Below are positions 19,491 through 32,800 of a DNA stretch of 64,000 nt, piece after piece. The notes beneath the pieces were generated by a model. The model was not told where the DNA came from, searched no databases, and saw nothing but the letters and a program-made list of their open reading frames with translations. Position 1 is the first letter of the stretch, and every line of letters begins with the position of its first letter. The position numbers were made by a program, and so were the translations under genes. The stretch is from Prosapia bicincta (lineage: Eukaryota; Arthropoda; Insecta; Hemiptera; Cercopidae). The DNA lies in contig JBAIZL010000006.1 of NCBI GenBank assembly GCA_036971475.1, forward strand, positions 16,843,459-16,907,458. The letters are read 5' to 3'.

Positions 19491-20395
19491 TTTAAATAAT
19501 TAATAAACTTATCTCTCTAAACACTCTCTTTAGTCTCTATCCCACTAAGTGTTAACATGTGATTTCATCAAATTAAGTTTTTGAAATACAGGTTAATTTA
19601 ACGACCAATTTTAAAGCGCCAAAACGAAGTCCAACAGGTTTGAACTAGAATGTATTGTACTGTATTATGGGAACGATAAAAGCATTTCTTTCGCATCTAT
19701 AATACATAGCATAAAATTAATGATAGTTTTATTTTTTCTAGAAATAGAAGAAACTGGTTACTGTAACAGATATAAGTTAATAGACAAATAATAATTTGTT
19801 TTATTGGTACACAAAGGGTAATAATAATTAATAATGAGGGAATTGTAATCGTTTTCATTTTACAGTATTATAAACTAGATCAAAAATAACAAATACATAC
19901 TATAAGGATTTTATGAATTTATTGAATATACCTTCATAATTTATAAAATATTGTCATTATGTTTTAATTGCATTATACACAGTATACTGTAATAAATATG
20001 GCGGAGTATTCGAATATAAGTTGATCATCTATTCTTACATATGATTATTATCACATGTCTCTCCTTGACATTTCATATTTTAATTTTAGGAGCCATAGCA
20101 TATCAAGGTTATTATGTAACCTTCCTAAACTAGTATCTTATATTCAATAGGTTTTGGGCTGTGTTAATACTCACACATTTTAGTTATGATTTGGTTTAGT
20201 AAAGTAATTTTGTTGAGTGTTGTGTACTACTTTAGAAACAATAGCTGATATGTTGTTTCATAATACACTGTCATTCTTCTTATTTTAAATTCAAAGGTAG
20301 AGTTTAACTTTAATTTATTTAGCCAAGAATTTGGGGTTAAATAGAAAAATTGTATTTCTCAAAGATTTTGATATTCAGACATAGGGAAAATAAAT
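19491..20395. promoter_or_regulatory. Shared upstream region of Mad2 and AFG1L
   Basis: The 905 bp between the two start codons must hold both 5' UTRs and promoters, as a head-to-head pair. I see no clear TATA box or CpG-rich core. A pyrimidine-rich stretch with CTCT repeats lies at 19508-19545, just upstream of the Mad2 start. Confidence 0.5.
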
Positions 20396-20815
20396 ATGGT
20401 GATGGTCAAGAGATTGAATGTTAACAGTTGTTCCTGGAATATATTTAAGCCATTTTCTTCAGCACCATCATGGTATTCAGCCTTAACATCATTGGTATTT
20501 CACTCTACTGTCCATAATCTGTCACCCGTAGAAGAAAATACCACTAAATTCACTCATAGTTTCCTAGGCCCTGTAGAAGAATTAAATGACAGAATAGCCA
20601 AGGGAGAGCTGCTGCATGATGAACACCAAATTCAAATAGCAAAACATCTAAAACGGGTATATGATGATATTGAAAATTACAAACCAGCAGATCAAGGATT
20701 GTTTAGTAAATGGTTTGGAAAATCTGTAAATAAGGGACCCAAGGGTTTATACTTATATGGTACTGTTGGATGCGGAAAGACAATATTAATGGACCTGTTC
20801 TATACATGTTGTAAG
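20396..20815 (+). CDS. AFG1L: AFG1L exon 1 (Walker A)
   Basis: 140 codons from the ATG at 20396 to AAG, followed by donor GTAAGC. It includes the putative targeting sequence, the [16 protein letters not shown] block typical of the family, and Walker A GTVGCGKT. The next in-frame Met is inside the sequence at codon 3; the first was chosen because no upstream ATG in frame is visible. Confidence 0.95.
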
Positions 20816-23800
20816 GTAAGCATGTTATTATTTATTTTCAAAAGGGTAAAATTAATATTATTTGAAGAATGAAAATATGTATTTATATTATATTTTGGTT
20901 AAATTTTAGATTGCAGGGCCATTTGAGGTAAGTTCTGTTCATTGTAGGATAGAGTTAAAACGTAAGTTGTGCAAATATTCGATGCAATATTTTCTATTTA
21001 GTGTGTGGAATAGTGTCTGTAAGTGTTTGTTTCATCCATGTGAGTAATTTTGCGACTTATTATTGCAAAATATTAATATGTTTGGCCGAGTTTAATAATT
21101 CTATAAAGTTTGTATGTGGTGCTTAATAGTGCTGTGATAAATTTGACTTTTTTTTTGGTAAATTTGTAATTTTTTGGGACTTAACAGCAAGTTAAGGCTT
21201 CTTGTGAATTACTATTTCATTAAAATTAAGTCAAAAATATTTGCACATGTAAGGTAAGAATTTAGATCACGTTACGTCATTTATCACTCCGCGAAAGCAG
21301 ACAGCCGTAGAAAAACTTACTACTGCGCACTGAATTTTTTACGCAACTAAAATTTGATGAAAATAATTTTCCAACACTCAAAAAAAATATATTTATCAAA
21401 ATAGCTTTAGTACATGTTTGGGAATGTTTTCATACTCGTCCAAATAGGCCTGCAATCTAAACTTTTACTATTATTTCTAATAGTTTTCATAATTGGTCTT
21501 GTGGTAGCAGTTGATAGTTTCTTCATCACCTTCAATGTTATTTTTGTTTGTATTATTTGATAACCATCTTTATGTAAGCTACTAATTTCTAACAAAAATA
21601 AAACTTTTTTGTTGTAAATTACATTATACACCTAATTACATTATAACTCACATACACCTTTTGAGAGCATAACCACCAATACTCATAATACATCTACAAC
21701 TACACCCTGACTTACAAAAAAGAGGTCAGTTATTGTCTGAGTTGACAATGGGACACATCTCCCGAAATGCCCGTCCTTAACAATTATGAAAGTAAGTGCT
21801 AATTTAGATAAGTGTAACATATTTACAAATGTTTTTAGTTCATAACTAGTACCTCACATGAAAATCGAATCAATTAATATAAACAAATTTTTGGTTTATC
21901 TGGCACTTAAGTCAAAATGTGGATAATAAATAGAAAATGTTTAAACAATCATATAATAAATGAAACCTTATGCTTTATCACAGCATTTTGAAAATTTCAA
22001 CTAAGGAAGAAGTTTCTTCTACTTGTGTGGAACTAAATTTCTCAAACATTTCTCGTTTTAAATTTGATCAAAATGGGCAAAAGGTTTTCTGCATCTGATT
22101 TGTCTAGCCAACCTTGATAACACAGTATTAAATTAAAATCTAGGTAATGGTTAGAAATAAAATTTGTGCTATAGAATTGATTAAACAAAGTTGGTCAATA
22201 TTAGTCATGTACAAAATTAAGAAAGAAATATTTTAAGGACAATTTCAGTTCAGTGTTATGTTTGAGGTTGAGTAGCTGCATGTATGAGTTACCTTATATC
22301 TATATCTAAATGTGTTTACAGTATCAAACATTCATGTAATTTTTAAACCGAAAGTGAATATTTTATCTTTAAAGTAATAACTTGATAAAAACCTGGTCCC
22401 TTTCACTCTTTAGTCTGAAAGAATAAATGGATTGGCCTACAGACACTGAGTCGCCCTGTCATCTGAATCCCTATCTCAGGGGCTTGAGGGTCCTCCTCAA
22501 CAAAGACAATCCAGAAGACCTACTTATTTGAAAAAAAATATTATTTTATGCTATTTCAGGATTTTACATAAATTTTCAAAATTTGATGTACTAAGCCTAA
22601 AACAACAAAATTTAATGTTCATGTTAATATGGGGTGTTTATAAATTTATAAGTTTATATGTTTCTTGAAACAAGTTTTTAAAGCAAACACTCCTTAAAAT
22701 CAAAGTAGAACAATATGGAAAATAAACAACCGAATTTAAATAGATGTTATAGTTATAACTGCATAAATCAACAGTGGTGTAATGTTTAATTTAAATGAAT
22801 AAAACCTCTTTACCACAAATAACTTTTCAATTTCTTATGTACATTTCAATTGCATAACAATTTATCTCAGAGGTAGTTTACAAAACAACTATTCAAGTTT
22901 ACAAGTACAACTACTTTGGAAAAGAACAAATAAGTTATGTTCTTACAAATGATGAGTCTATTTTTTTACAAACAAATAATTTAACTTGACAACAGTTTGA
23001 GTCAAATTTTATAAGTTGGCATTTGGCTCTTAGGTAGAAATTGTGTCTTAGTCATTTTTAAAACATCAGGTGATGTCGTCATCCCTCATCGGTGCTATAA
23101 ATCGTGGCCTACCCGTCCCAACCCTTAGACAATCCTATTAGGACGTTTCTGTGAATGCTCTATTTTCATTTGCTGTTATTTTTACTATAGATTAAAAGTA
23201 TTAATAAGCAACAAAATAATGAGTCAACTTTTTTGAATCAGCGGAAGTCCAAAAGTCAATGTTTTTGAAAATGAACTGCAAGCACCTCCACCCTCCCCTC
23301 TTCCTCTCAGCAAGGCCCGCAGCCTCCAAGTGCGGTTTAAAAAAGTTTACCTATAACTGAAATCAGGAATTGATTCAACAAGCATGAACAATAATATACC
23401 ATAGGGCCTCATTTAAAGAGACTAATAGGATGGTTACCCATTTTAATCAAAGTCCATATTGAGCAGAAAGTACTTGTAAAGTGGTTAAAATGTACACAAT
23501 GTTTAACTGACCAGATTTTCACTTTTAGAAACCGTCAACTAACCAATCTAAACATGTCGCTTAACTGGCCAAGATGTAGTAGACCTTTTAATAATAAAAT
23601 TAGTAAATATTTATATGTGGAATACATTTTGGTAAAGTACTTGCTCCATATTTAACTCAGACAGTAATATACACTTGAGGATTATAATATAGTGATTGCT
23701 GCATATAATATCTTTGTATATGAAGTTTGAGTGAAATTTGATTTAGAGCAGGGATGGCCAAATTCTAAACCCTAAAGGGCCACTTCAATAATTTCATTGT

Positions 23801-26800
23801 AGACGAGGGTACCACAACTAATTTTACACATACATCAATTACCCAATGCATATATCAATATCCCAATCATATAGGCAATGCATATATCGTATAGTGTGCA
23901 TTGTATATTAAATAATATAAATCAATAAACGTCATGGAAAAATTTGCATATACATTTAATATCAAGCTCAATGTACAAAGGATCGAAATAATTATAATAT
24001 TAAATATTTAGTTGTTATTTAATCACGTTGTTTACACTAATCAGAATAAAGTATTGGAAAAATTCTGTATTATTTAAATTTAAAATCATCCATAGCTATG
24101 TAGGCCTACCTACTTCACTTAATGGGACAATGTGGGTGGCCACAATCGTTCAAAGTTCATCAAAATCAATCTGAATTGAAGTAGTTGCAACCTTTAGCAG
24201 ATCTCGAAGTTTTTTGCTGTGAGTTGATTTTATAAATTTCATTGTTGAGAAGATGCACTTACAAAGGTATATGCTTTTCCAAACATTGAAACTATTTTCC
24301 TACCGAAGACACATAGTTTTGGATATTTCTCTTGTCTGGAAAAAATGGATCACTTTGTCAATTCACCAAGTTTTTAGTGGAGGTTAGGAGCCAGTATCCT
24401 ATTACAGATTATATTGTATAATCTATAGTAACCTATATTTGTATGTTTTACATTTATTAATAAATTAATATCTAATGTTCTTAAAAATCCTCTGGGGCTG
24501 CATAAAACCAAGTCGAGGGCCACTAGTTGCCCATCCTTGACTTAGAGTATTGGGGTACTAGCGGTATAAAATTATAGTGGGTAAGACATTAGGGAAAAGA
24601 TAAAGCAGTTTTCATTTTAAACATAAGATACTAAATTTTGCTTAAGTGTATAAAGTTAGTATTGAATCAGTTATAACATAAATTTCTGTTCATTTACAGT
24701 TCTAGAGATCAGAATTTTTTAAAATTTAATTCAATACCTAATTATTTTTTTATTTAGCAATATCAAAGTTTATTTACCCTAGATCACTCATACCTCGTCA
24801 AAATGACGATACACCATTTAAAAAGTTTCTGTATCTGACAAATGAGCGGTTTGGGCGCATCCATCTTCTCAGTACCTATAACAGGCGATGTCAGATGCAC
24901 AGTTTTACAACAAAAGTTTGGATGTGTCTTATTGAAACAGAGCTTGCGTCATCATTTTGACGATACATAAGAGATTGTGTCATTTTTTAAGATTGTGTTC
25001 TCTATACATATTTTTATAAAAATTCTTTAATTTTAATAAAAACCTGTTCTACAACTCATTCATTTGTTATATTCTGTGTTTTTTGTAAATAAAATGTGTT
25101 TAACATTATTTTTAAAAGACTTTTTTGATCACTTGTATTTCACTATTTAATTAAAACGTAGTCATTGTAATTATTATTTTACTCTCTAATAGTAGGACTC
25201 GTAGCTACTATAATAGTTTTTTCCAAGAGCTAAAGAAGTGTGGGATATTACAATGTTTACCACATTAATTAAAAAACATTATTTTGGCAAATAAAAAAAA
25301 AAAACAGAAATTGGAGTAGTCAAATTTACAATACATAAATAACCGTGTGACAAAATTTAGACATAAGTAATCTAGGATAAAATATAAACAATTTAATTTC
25401 TGCATTTGTATATATATAATATGTTATAATCTATTAATATATATTTATACAAACTAAATCTAAATAATCTTCATAGACACATGAATTAATTTTACAATAA
25501 ATATTTTTATATGTGATAGACTAACAAGAACTTATATATTTTTAAATAGATACTTGGTTCTTACTTTTTCATGTAATAAGTCCATCGTCATTCAATAGTA
25601 ATATATAAATTTTATAGGTGTTTTAAATAGAGTCATAATTTCCCAAATCATTGACATTATTGTTAAAGTGCTTACCTACAAATTTCTAAATTTTATTCAC
25701 TTTAGTTAATTGACATAGCTGAGCCACAGTTTGGTTACTTAAAAGGAAGGGTTTACTTTTAGTAGCCTCACTTCAGGTTTATTATCTACTGATAGGTAAT
25801 TTAGAAGAGTGCAGTGAGATTAATTTTTATTATATATTTTTATTAAACTCGAAATAGATAAAGATAACATTCAAGTGAGAGTTTTTTAAAATTAAAATAT
25901 TTGACATTAAAGTACTTCAACTATATTTATATAAAAAAAATAATAAAACTGATTTGTTGTGTATTATTAGAAAAATAATAAAATTCAAGAAGAAAATCAT
26001 TTACTTTAACTTTTTCTCTATATTATTATGTTACTATAGATATTAAAGTATTTTGCTTTATGTCAGACAAATAATAAAAGAAGAGTACATTTTAATTCAT
26101 TTATGGTTGATGTTCACGCACGTATTCATGACTTAAGGAAGACGATTGTGCGGGATGTAACAAGCACAAAGCCTCAACCATATGACCCAATACCTCCTGT
26201 GGCAAAATCTATAAGGGATCAAACTTGGTTGATATGTTTTGATGAATTTCAGGTAAATGGATATTTAAAGTGATTCAAAATATAGATTTATCTATATCTA
26301 TTATACTCATCTATATTAATATATTTATCTTTAATATATATTTAAGCTGCATTTGTCTAAGAACATTTATGCTTAGGCCTGTATATAATTTTAGTGACCT
26401 CATATTGTATTATGTATTCTTCTTGCAAATAGAATTGTAACTAGGGAGGGGCAAGTGAAAATATCTGCCTTGGTGTGACCAAATATGAGATGTCATTTAT
26501 TATAATGTTACAGTATAGTTCAATATACAATTAATGGCCAAGGTGACGAGACTTGAGATCAATAAAGGCAAAATAAAATATCTACTGTGTGTCAACCCTC
26601 AAGTAATGCAACAGGCTGAGGGACTTGTTGAGCTGGAACTCTTCAATTTTGAAGTAATTAATCAATTCACTTATCTGGGACCCATTGTTAGCTCCAATAA
26701 TAAGGTCTCCATTGAGATGAATAAAAGTATAGCCAATGAGATGGATAAAGCCTACTTTGGATTACGCAAACACCTAAGTAGCTAGTATTTAAGTAGGAAA

Positions 26801-29800
26801 ATGAAAATGATGCTGTATAAGATGTTGATCCGCCCCGTACTAACATATGCCTCTGAAGCTTGGGCATTAACGAAGAATGAGGGAAACGACTTGACTATCT
26901 TCGAGATTAAGATTCTCAGGAGGATTCTTGGCCCTGTGAATGGTGGGTAGTGGAGGGAGAGGAAAAATTGAAAGCTTTACGAGCTGTTTGGAGATCCCAA
27001 TATAGGCAAAGTTATAAGAATTATAAGACAGTGCTGGGCAGGGCATGTAGTCTTGATGGAGGAGCGAAGTACCCAAAAGCCTGTTGGGAACTATCTACAA
27101 AATGTGAGCAAAAGGACGGCCTAGACTTAAAAGGATGGATTAGTCTCTATAGGATAGTCGCTTAGGATGCCAGAACGCTGCTGAATGTGAGGAACTGGAA
27201 AGCAGCACAGGGTCAAGCTACCTGGCAAAGGGGGCCAATATGCACATCGAACTGTAGCACCATGAAAGAAGAAAAAGATGCAATTATTGACTAATATACA
27301 TGCTAGTTTTGAAAAAAAAACCAACAAAGAACAAATTTAACCATCCATGAATTTCCCATTTGTTGATATAGGAAATTCATTTGATTCTAAACAAATTTAG
27401 TAATTTCATATATAATATATTTTTAGCTCAATCATATTTTACTGTGTTTAATTTTTTAACATGTATATGTACCTACATTAAATGTATATGTATATAATAA
27501 TATATATTGGATTAAATGTGTTTTTTAAAATTTTCTAAACAATGAAATACTTTGAATATACTGATATTATTGAACCGAATAATCAAATGATCCTCAATAA
27601 TAGTTGAATTTAAGTTGATAATATTGCAGGTGAGTCGTTCAATTAATCATCCACCATTTTTTAAATTGTTGAAAAGTTTATGAATGTTCAAGTCAATTGA
27701 TTGGCAACAACAAAAACAATAACTTTAAATGTTTCCCAAAGCATTTGAAATGTTAGGCAGAAGAAGGAGTGAATAAGAACTCTTTAAGTTAATAATAATC
27801 ACAGATAAGACCATTACTTTGAACCAGAGAGTAAGTGACAAAGTTTGATGTGGAAACTTGTATATGATATCCTTCAGACGATATTCTCGGATATGGAGAG
27901 ATCAATTTTTGTTGACTTCAAACCAAAAAGTCAAGCAATAATTAGTGACAGCTACTGTGATAGTTTATTGAAGTAAAAAATCAGCGTCATGAGACATAGT
28001 AAACTTTCAAACAGCTTTATTTATTCTTGTTCTGGACCTGGCTCTAACCGATTTCCATGTTTTTGTTCTATTAAAAGAGGAGCTGTGAGGAAATCATTAG
28101 TTAATAAAGTTACCATTAAAACAGTCCAAACGTTTTTACACATTAAAAAATGGACTAAGTGCAGGGGAGTAAGAAGGGATTATATTGAAAAGTAATCATA
28201 ATATAATTTATGTACATAATCATTTATGTGTAGATTTTCAATTTCCCTTTAATTTTTGAAGTTGCTTGATGTAACCATCTTCAATTCACTGATTAAACTA
28301 ATTTTAAAAATACTTAACTAAGTGAATACTTCATTGCTTACGAGTTTCAAAACATTCGTTCCTTTAATATTTAAATAACCACATTTATAAAATACAATAT
28401 GTGAAGGCAAGTAAAAATTAAAGTAATTTTTAAAATACCTAACTAAGTGAATACGTAATTGCTTACTTGCAGACGCGTTTCAAAACATTCGTTCCTTTAA
28501 AAAGGAACGAATGTTTTGAAACGCGTCAGCAAGTAAGCAATTACGTATTCACTTAGTTAGGTATTTTAAAAATTACTTTAATTTTTACTTGCCTTCACAT
28601 ATTGTATTTTATAAATGTGGTTATTTAAATATTTATTTCATATAAATAATATTTAACTATAAGGATACCTGACTTTATACTTAAAATATTTATTCCTGAC
28701 TTATCTAGCCACCAGTTGTATTAGTCCTGTATTTATTTCTGAAAATAAATTGAGGCAGGACAGAATAAAGGCTGATTGAGTTAGACTTGTGGCAGTTGTC
28801 CTTTGATAACAGTTCACAAAAGACTACCCTTAGTCAGCATTATTAAGATACTCTCCAGAAAAAAAATCTAACATTGTCTACTTTTATGATTTTATTACCC
28901 AGTGAAGGTTAGGGGAGTTGTGTTCAAATATTTATCTTTTTACAACAGATTTAACAGCTAATTTTTATATTTTCTTGAATTTAATTAAAATTATTTTTTT
29001 TTATTACAGGTAACTGATATCGGTGATGCTATGATTCTAAAAAGGCTTTTTACAGAGTTGTTTTCTTATGGTGTAGTTGTTGTGGCAACCAGCAATCGGC
29101 CTCCAGAAGACTTGTATAAGAATGGGTTACAGAGATCAAATTTTGTACCTTTTATTAAAGTACTAAAAGATCATTGTGAAGTTGTGTCTCTTGATTCAGG
29201 GATTGATTACAGAACCAAAACCAACCCTGCGAAGGAAAAAACCTACTTCGTGTGAGTTTTGAATTGCTTTCTAAATTATAGTGTAGACTATTATTCAATA
29301 TTTAAGAAAAATCTACAAACAAACAAAATATTTGAAAATATTTAATATAAAGGTATAAAATCACATTTCAAACTGATCTGTTCATAGGTTGTTTACTTTT
29401 CTAACTCTCATACTTAAGGGACCGGTAGGTTCAATATTAAGTTGACTTAATCCATTTCTATTAATCTGCTGTGTCCAGTTAAGTGCATTATTCGATGGTT
29501 ATTTCATAAAGCCTATTCATTTGTTCTTGTTCTGCTCCAACTATTTCTGCAGTTGTATTATTGACACTTTGTCGATATATACTATATCAACTTGGATGCA
29601 AATGTTAACAATGGATAGATTGTTGACATTAAAAAACAAAGGGGTATTGACTTCAAATAGATGGAGATAGCAGCTCACTCAAGACAAGACCTTTGAATTG
29701 TCTGTAGCATTCAGAAAAAAATAGAGGTAACTTCTTATGTTCCACCATTGTATATTCATTTCTTTCATTAATAGGTTGTTCAAAAGTGATGTTTCTCATT

Positions 29801-32800
29801 TTATTTCTCTGTTAATTTTGTATATTTTTTCCATACTGAAATAATGTTGGAATATTGAAATAACAATTGATTAATTTAATAAATAAAATGATAAATGATA
29901 TGACTACGCAAAACATTAATAACCACTTTCATCAAAAAAATTATTTCTGATATTTTTTTCATAAAATGTTTTGCTTTCTTATACTAATTTTAATATTGTA
30001 TTAGATTGGAATTGAAAATTATATCTTTTTTAGTTTACCTATTTTTTTATTGAGTTTTAAATAAAGAATATGTTTTTAGAATCAGCACAAAGTAATGTAC
30101 ATATTATTTTAAATGATTGTCAAGAGATTCTTGTCACAAGGAACATTTCTATTATAAGAAACCATAGTCAAATTCGGTATCACAATAAAGTGTTAATGTA
30201 TCTATAGGTTTAATAGTTATAATTACAAGACTTATTCATCTATCCCTGGCTCCTTTGTAACTAAAGTTATGACTAAAGTTAAGGGATTCTCAGATTTAAT
30301 TCTAAGTGTACAAGAACTGTAAATTAATTCCTATTGTACTTTAGCAATACCCAAAGATGTGGGACATGAAGGTTTTGTACTCATAAGACACTTTGATTTA
30401 TCCTTGTTTTTCTCAACTAAATCCATTTCTTAAGAGATTTGCTGTGGGCCTGTAGAGGGAAAAGTGTATTTAATAGTTTGATCCTAGTACTTGCTGGTGC
30501 AGCTGAAATTATGTGAGTACTGTGTATAGGTCTAGCCTAACTTTTCCAACCGTTCGTGTAGACAGCATAGACATATTTTTAAAAATTTCTATACTCATGT
30601 TGTTTTGTTTAACTAACTCCATATTAGGGACATGGAGGTTCATTTTTAAGTTCACAAATTAATTCATTTATTCCTGTTGTCCCCCAAACTACTCTATGGC
30701 TTAAGGGACCTTTTGATTCAATGCCAAGTTCTTAAGTTTTCATCTGACACTATTATGCTGTAATAAACACCATGAATTAATGTTTTTGAGTAACAAAGCT
30801 AAGCTTACAATGCGCATTCATTCATCTCTATTCTGCTTTAATTATTTTTAAATCCCTTGAAAACACAAGGCTCTGTTCACAATATTCAATAATCAATGGA
30901 GTTTTTTCCTCCAACTTCATTGCTTAAGTAGCCTATAATTTAATGCCAAGTTCTCAATGCCTATCACTGATCCCTTTTAAGTATCTCCATCAATTAAGAT
31001 ATTGTATATGGCATTGTAAAACATAAAAATGACTGTAGGAGCAAAAATTTATTATTACTTAATGTAGTGTAGACAATATAAGATGATATTTGGAATCTAT
31101 GTGTGATGTTTAATATATGCATCCAGTTCTTTAGACATAAGTATTGTACTGCATGATACAAACTGATTACGCAAGGTGTTTTTATACTACACAATCATAT
31201 TTGGTGTTTCACACTAAAACACTTGATTATAGCAAAAATATATGCATCCAGTTCTTTAGACATAAGTATTGTACTGCATGATACAAACTGATTACGCAAG
31301 GTGTTTTTATACTACACAATCATATTTGGTGTTTCACACTAAAACACTTGATTATAGCAAAAATATATGCATCCAGTTCTTTAGACATAAGTATTCTACT
31401 GATTAAGCAAGGTGTTTTTATACTACACAATCATATTTGGTGTTTCACATTAAAACACTTGATTATAGCAAAAATATATACAAAGCACAGTAGCATAATT
31501 AAGGTAGTTTAAATATTTGTAGCAAGGGTTATTGTTTCTTAAATATTCTAATTATGTGGTAAAAATATCAATAAAAGCATAATATTCTTAGCAGGACCAA
31601 AAAAATCCTAATTCTGTAAAATACATCTAAACTAAGTAATGTTTCACCAAACGTAATGGACTACAAAATTCAAGAGTAAGTACTTAGTTTTAGAACTGAT
31701 CAAATACACCTCCCAAAATTGAACTCGAAAATAAAACCTCTATCTCTAAGCGCTATGGCTCAGACTAAACAAAATAAGTTTGACATTATCCGAGGGAGGA
31801 ATTCAAATGATCTTGGTGACGTGCCAATGAACTTATAAGTTGATTTCAATTATTCTGCTGCCACCATGATAACTAGAGATTGGTTGATCCCTAAAATTTT
31901 TCTTCTGGTTCTTGGTTTTTTACAGTTATTTATGCCTACATGATATTTTCTAATAATAAATTTAGTTAACATCTTGGTTCATATAATGAAGCTTTTTAAA
32001 AGTACTTACTTACTAGCCAACGCCCATCCTTGGCTGTTGAGCCATTTGGTGACACGCTGACCAGTAGAGACGAGCTGCCTGGTATACTTCTTCTTCTTCT
32101 TCTTCTTGAATGGAATGGTAAAGTGCCGGACATGCAGCGAGATGTTCTACGTCCATTGTAGTGTAGCCGCAGAGTTGACAATGTGGTGTTGGGAGAACTT
32201 TGATGTGATTTAGATGGGCTGTCAGGTAATCATGGCCTGTTTTCATGCAGAATGCAGCAACAGCTCGCGGGAGATCGTTTCCAACAGGCCCAGCGCCGAC
32301 AAGGCTTTCCCATTTTTTACCAGCTGCCTCTTGGGTTAGATCCTGTCGGACCCACTTCTCTGTTGCAGCACTTATTTGCAGTTTAGAAGATTTTAGAGAT
32401 GGTTGGCACCCAGGTTGCTGGAGTGTAGTCCTTTTCCTTGCTAGTTTGTCAGCTCTTTCATTTCCAAAAATGTTGACATGGCTGGGGATCCATTGAAGTT
32501 TGATAAACCATCCTTTTTTGTCCGAGTGTATGTAGAATTCGTTGGCACTTTAGTGTTCTTGGGCAATCTGTTTCTGTGTTATTTGATAGGTTATGGATAG
32601 CTGCCTGGGAATCAACCAAAAAAAACTGTGTTTATAGGCTGGTTGATCTGCTTTAGCTCCTTAGCAGCAGCCAACACTGCAGCAACTTCACCGTCGTAAT
32701 TGCTGAGAGGTGCACCCACTGGGAGAAAACCCTCAAATAGTCGACAAAAGTAGCCTGCTCCTGTTTTCCCTGTTTGTGGTATCGAGGATGCATCGGTGTA

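Larger units (their letters stand above)
20816..26066 (+). other. AFG1L intron 1
   Basis: 5.25 kb from GTAAGC to TTATGTCAG. It holds a MITE-like element (20905-21465), an hAT remnant (23749-24539) and a piggyBac-like end (from 24780). I recognise nothing in 21466-23740 or 24970-26066 beyond AT-rich DNA. Confidence 0.85.
26253..29009 (+). other. AFG1L intron 2
   Basis: 2.76 kb ending in TTTTTTATTACAG. It contains an RTE-like reverse transcriptase fragment, a decayed mariner fragment and a long palindrome. Confidence 0.85.
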
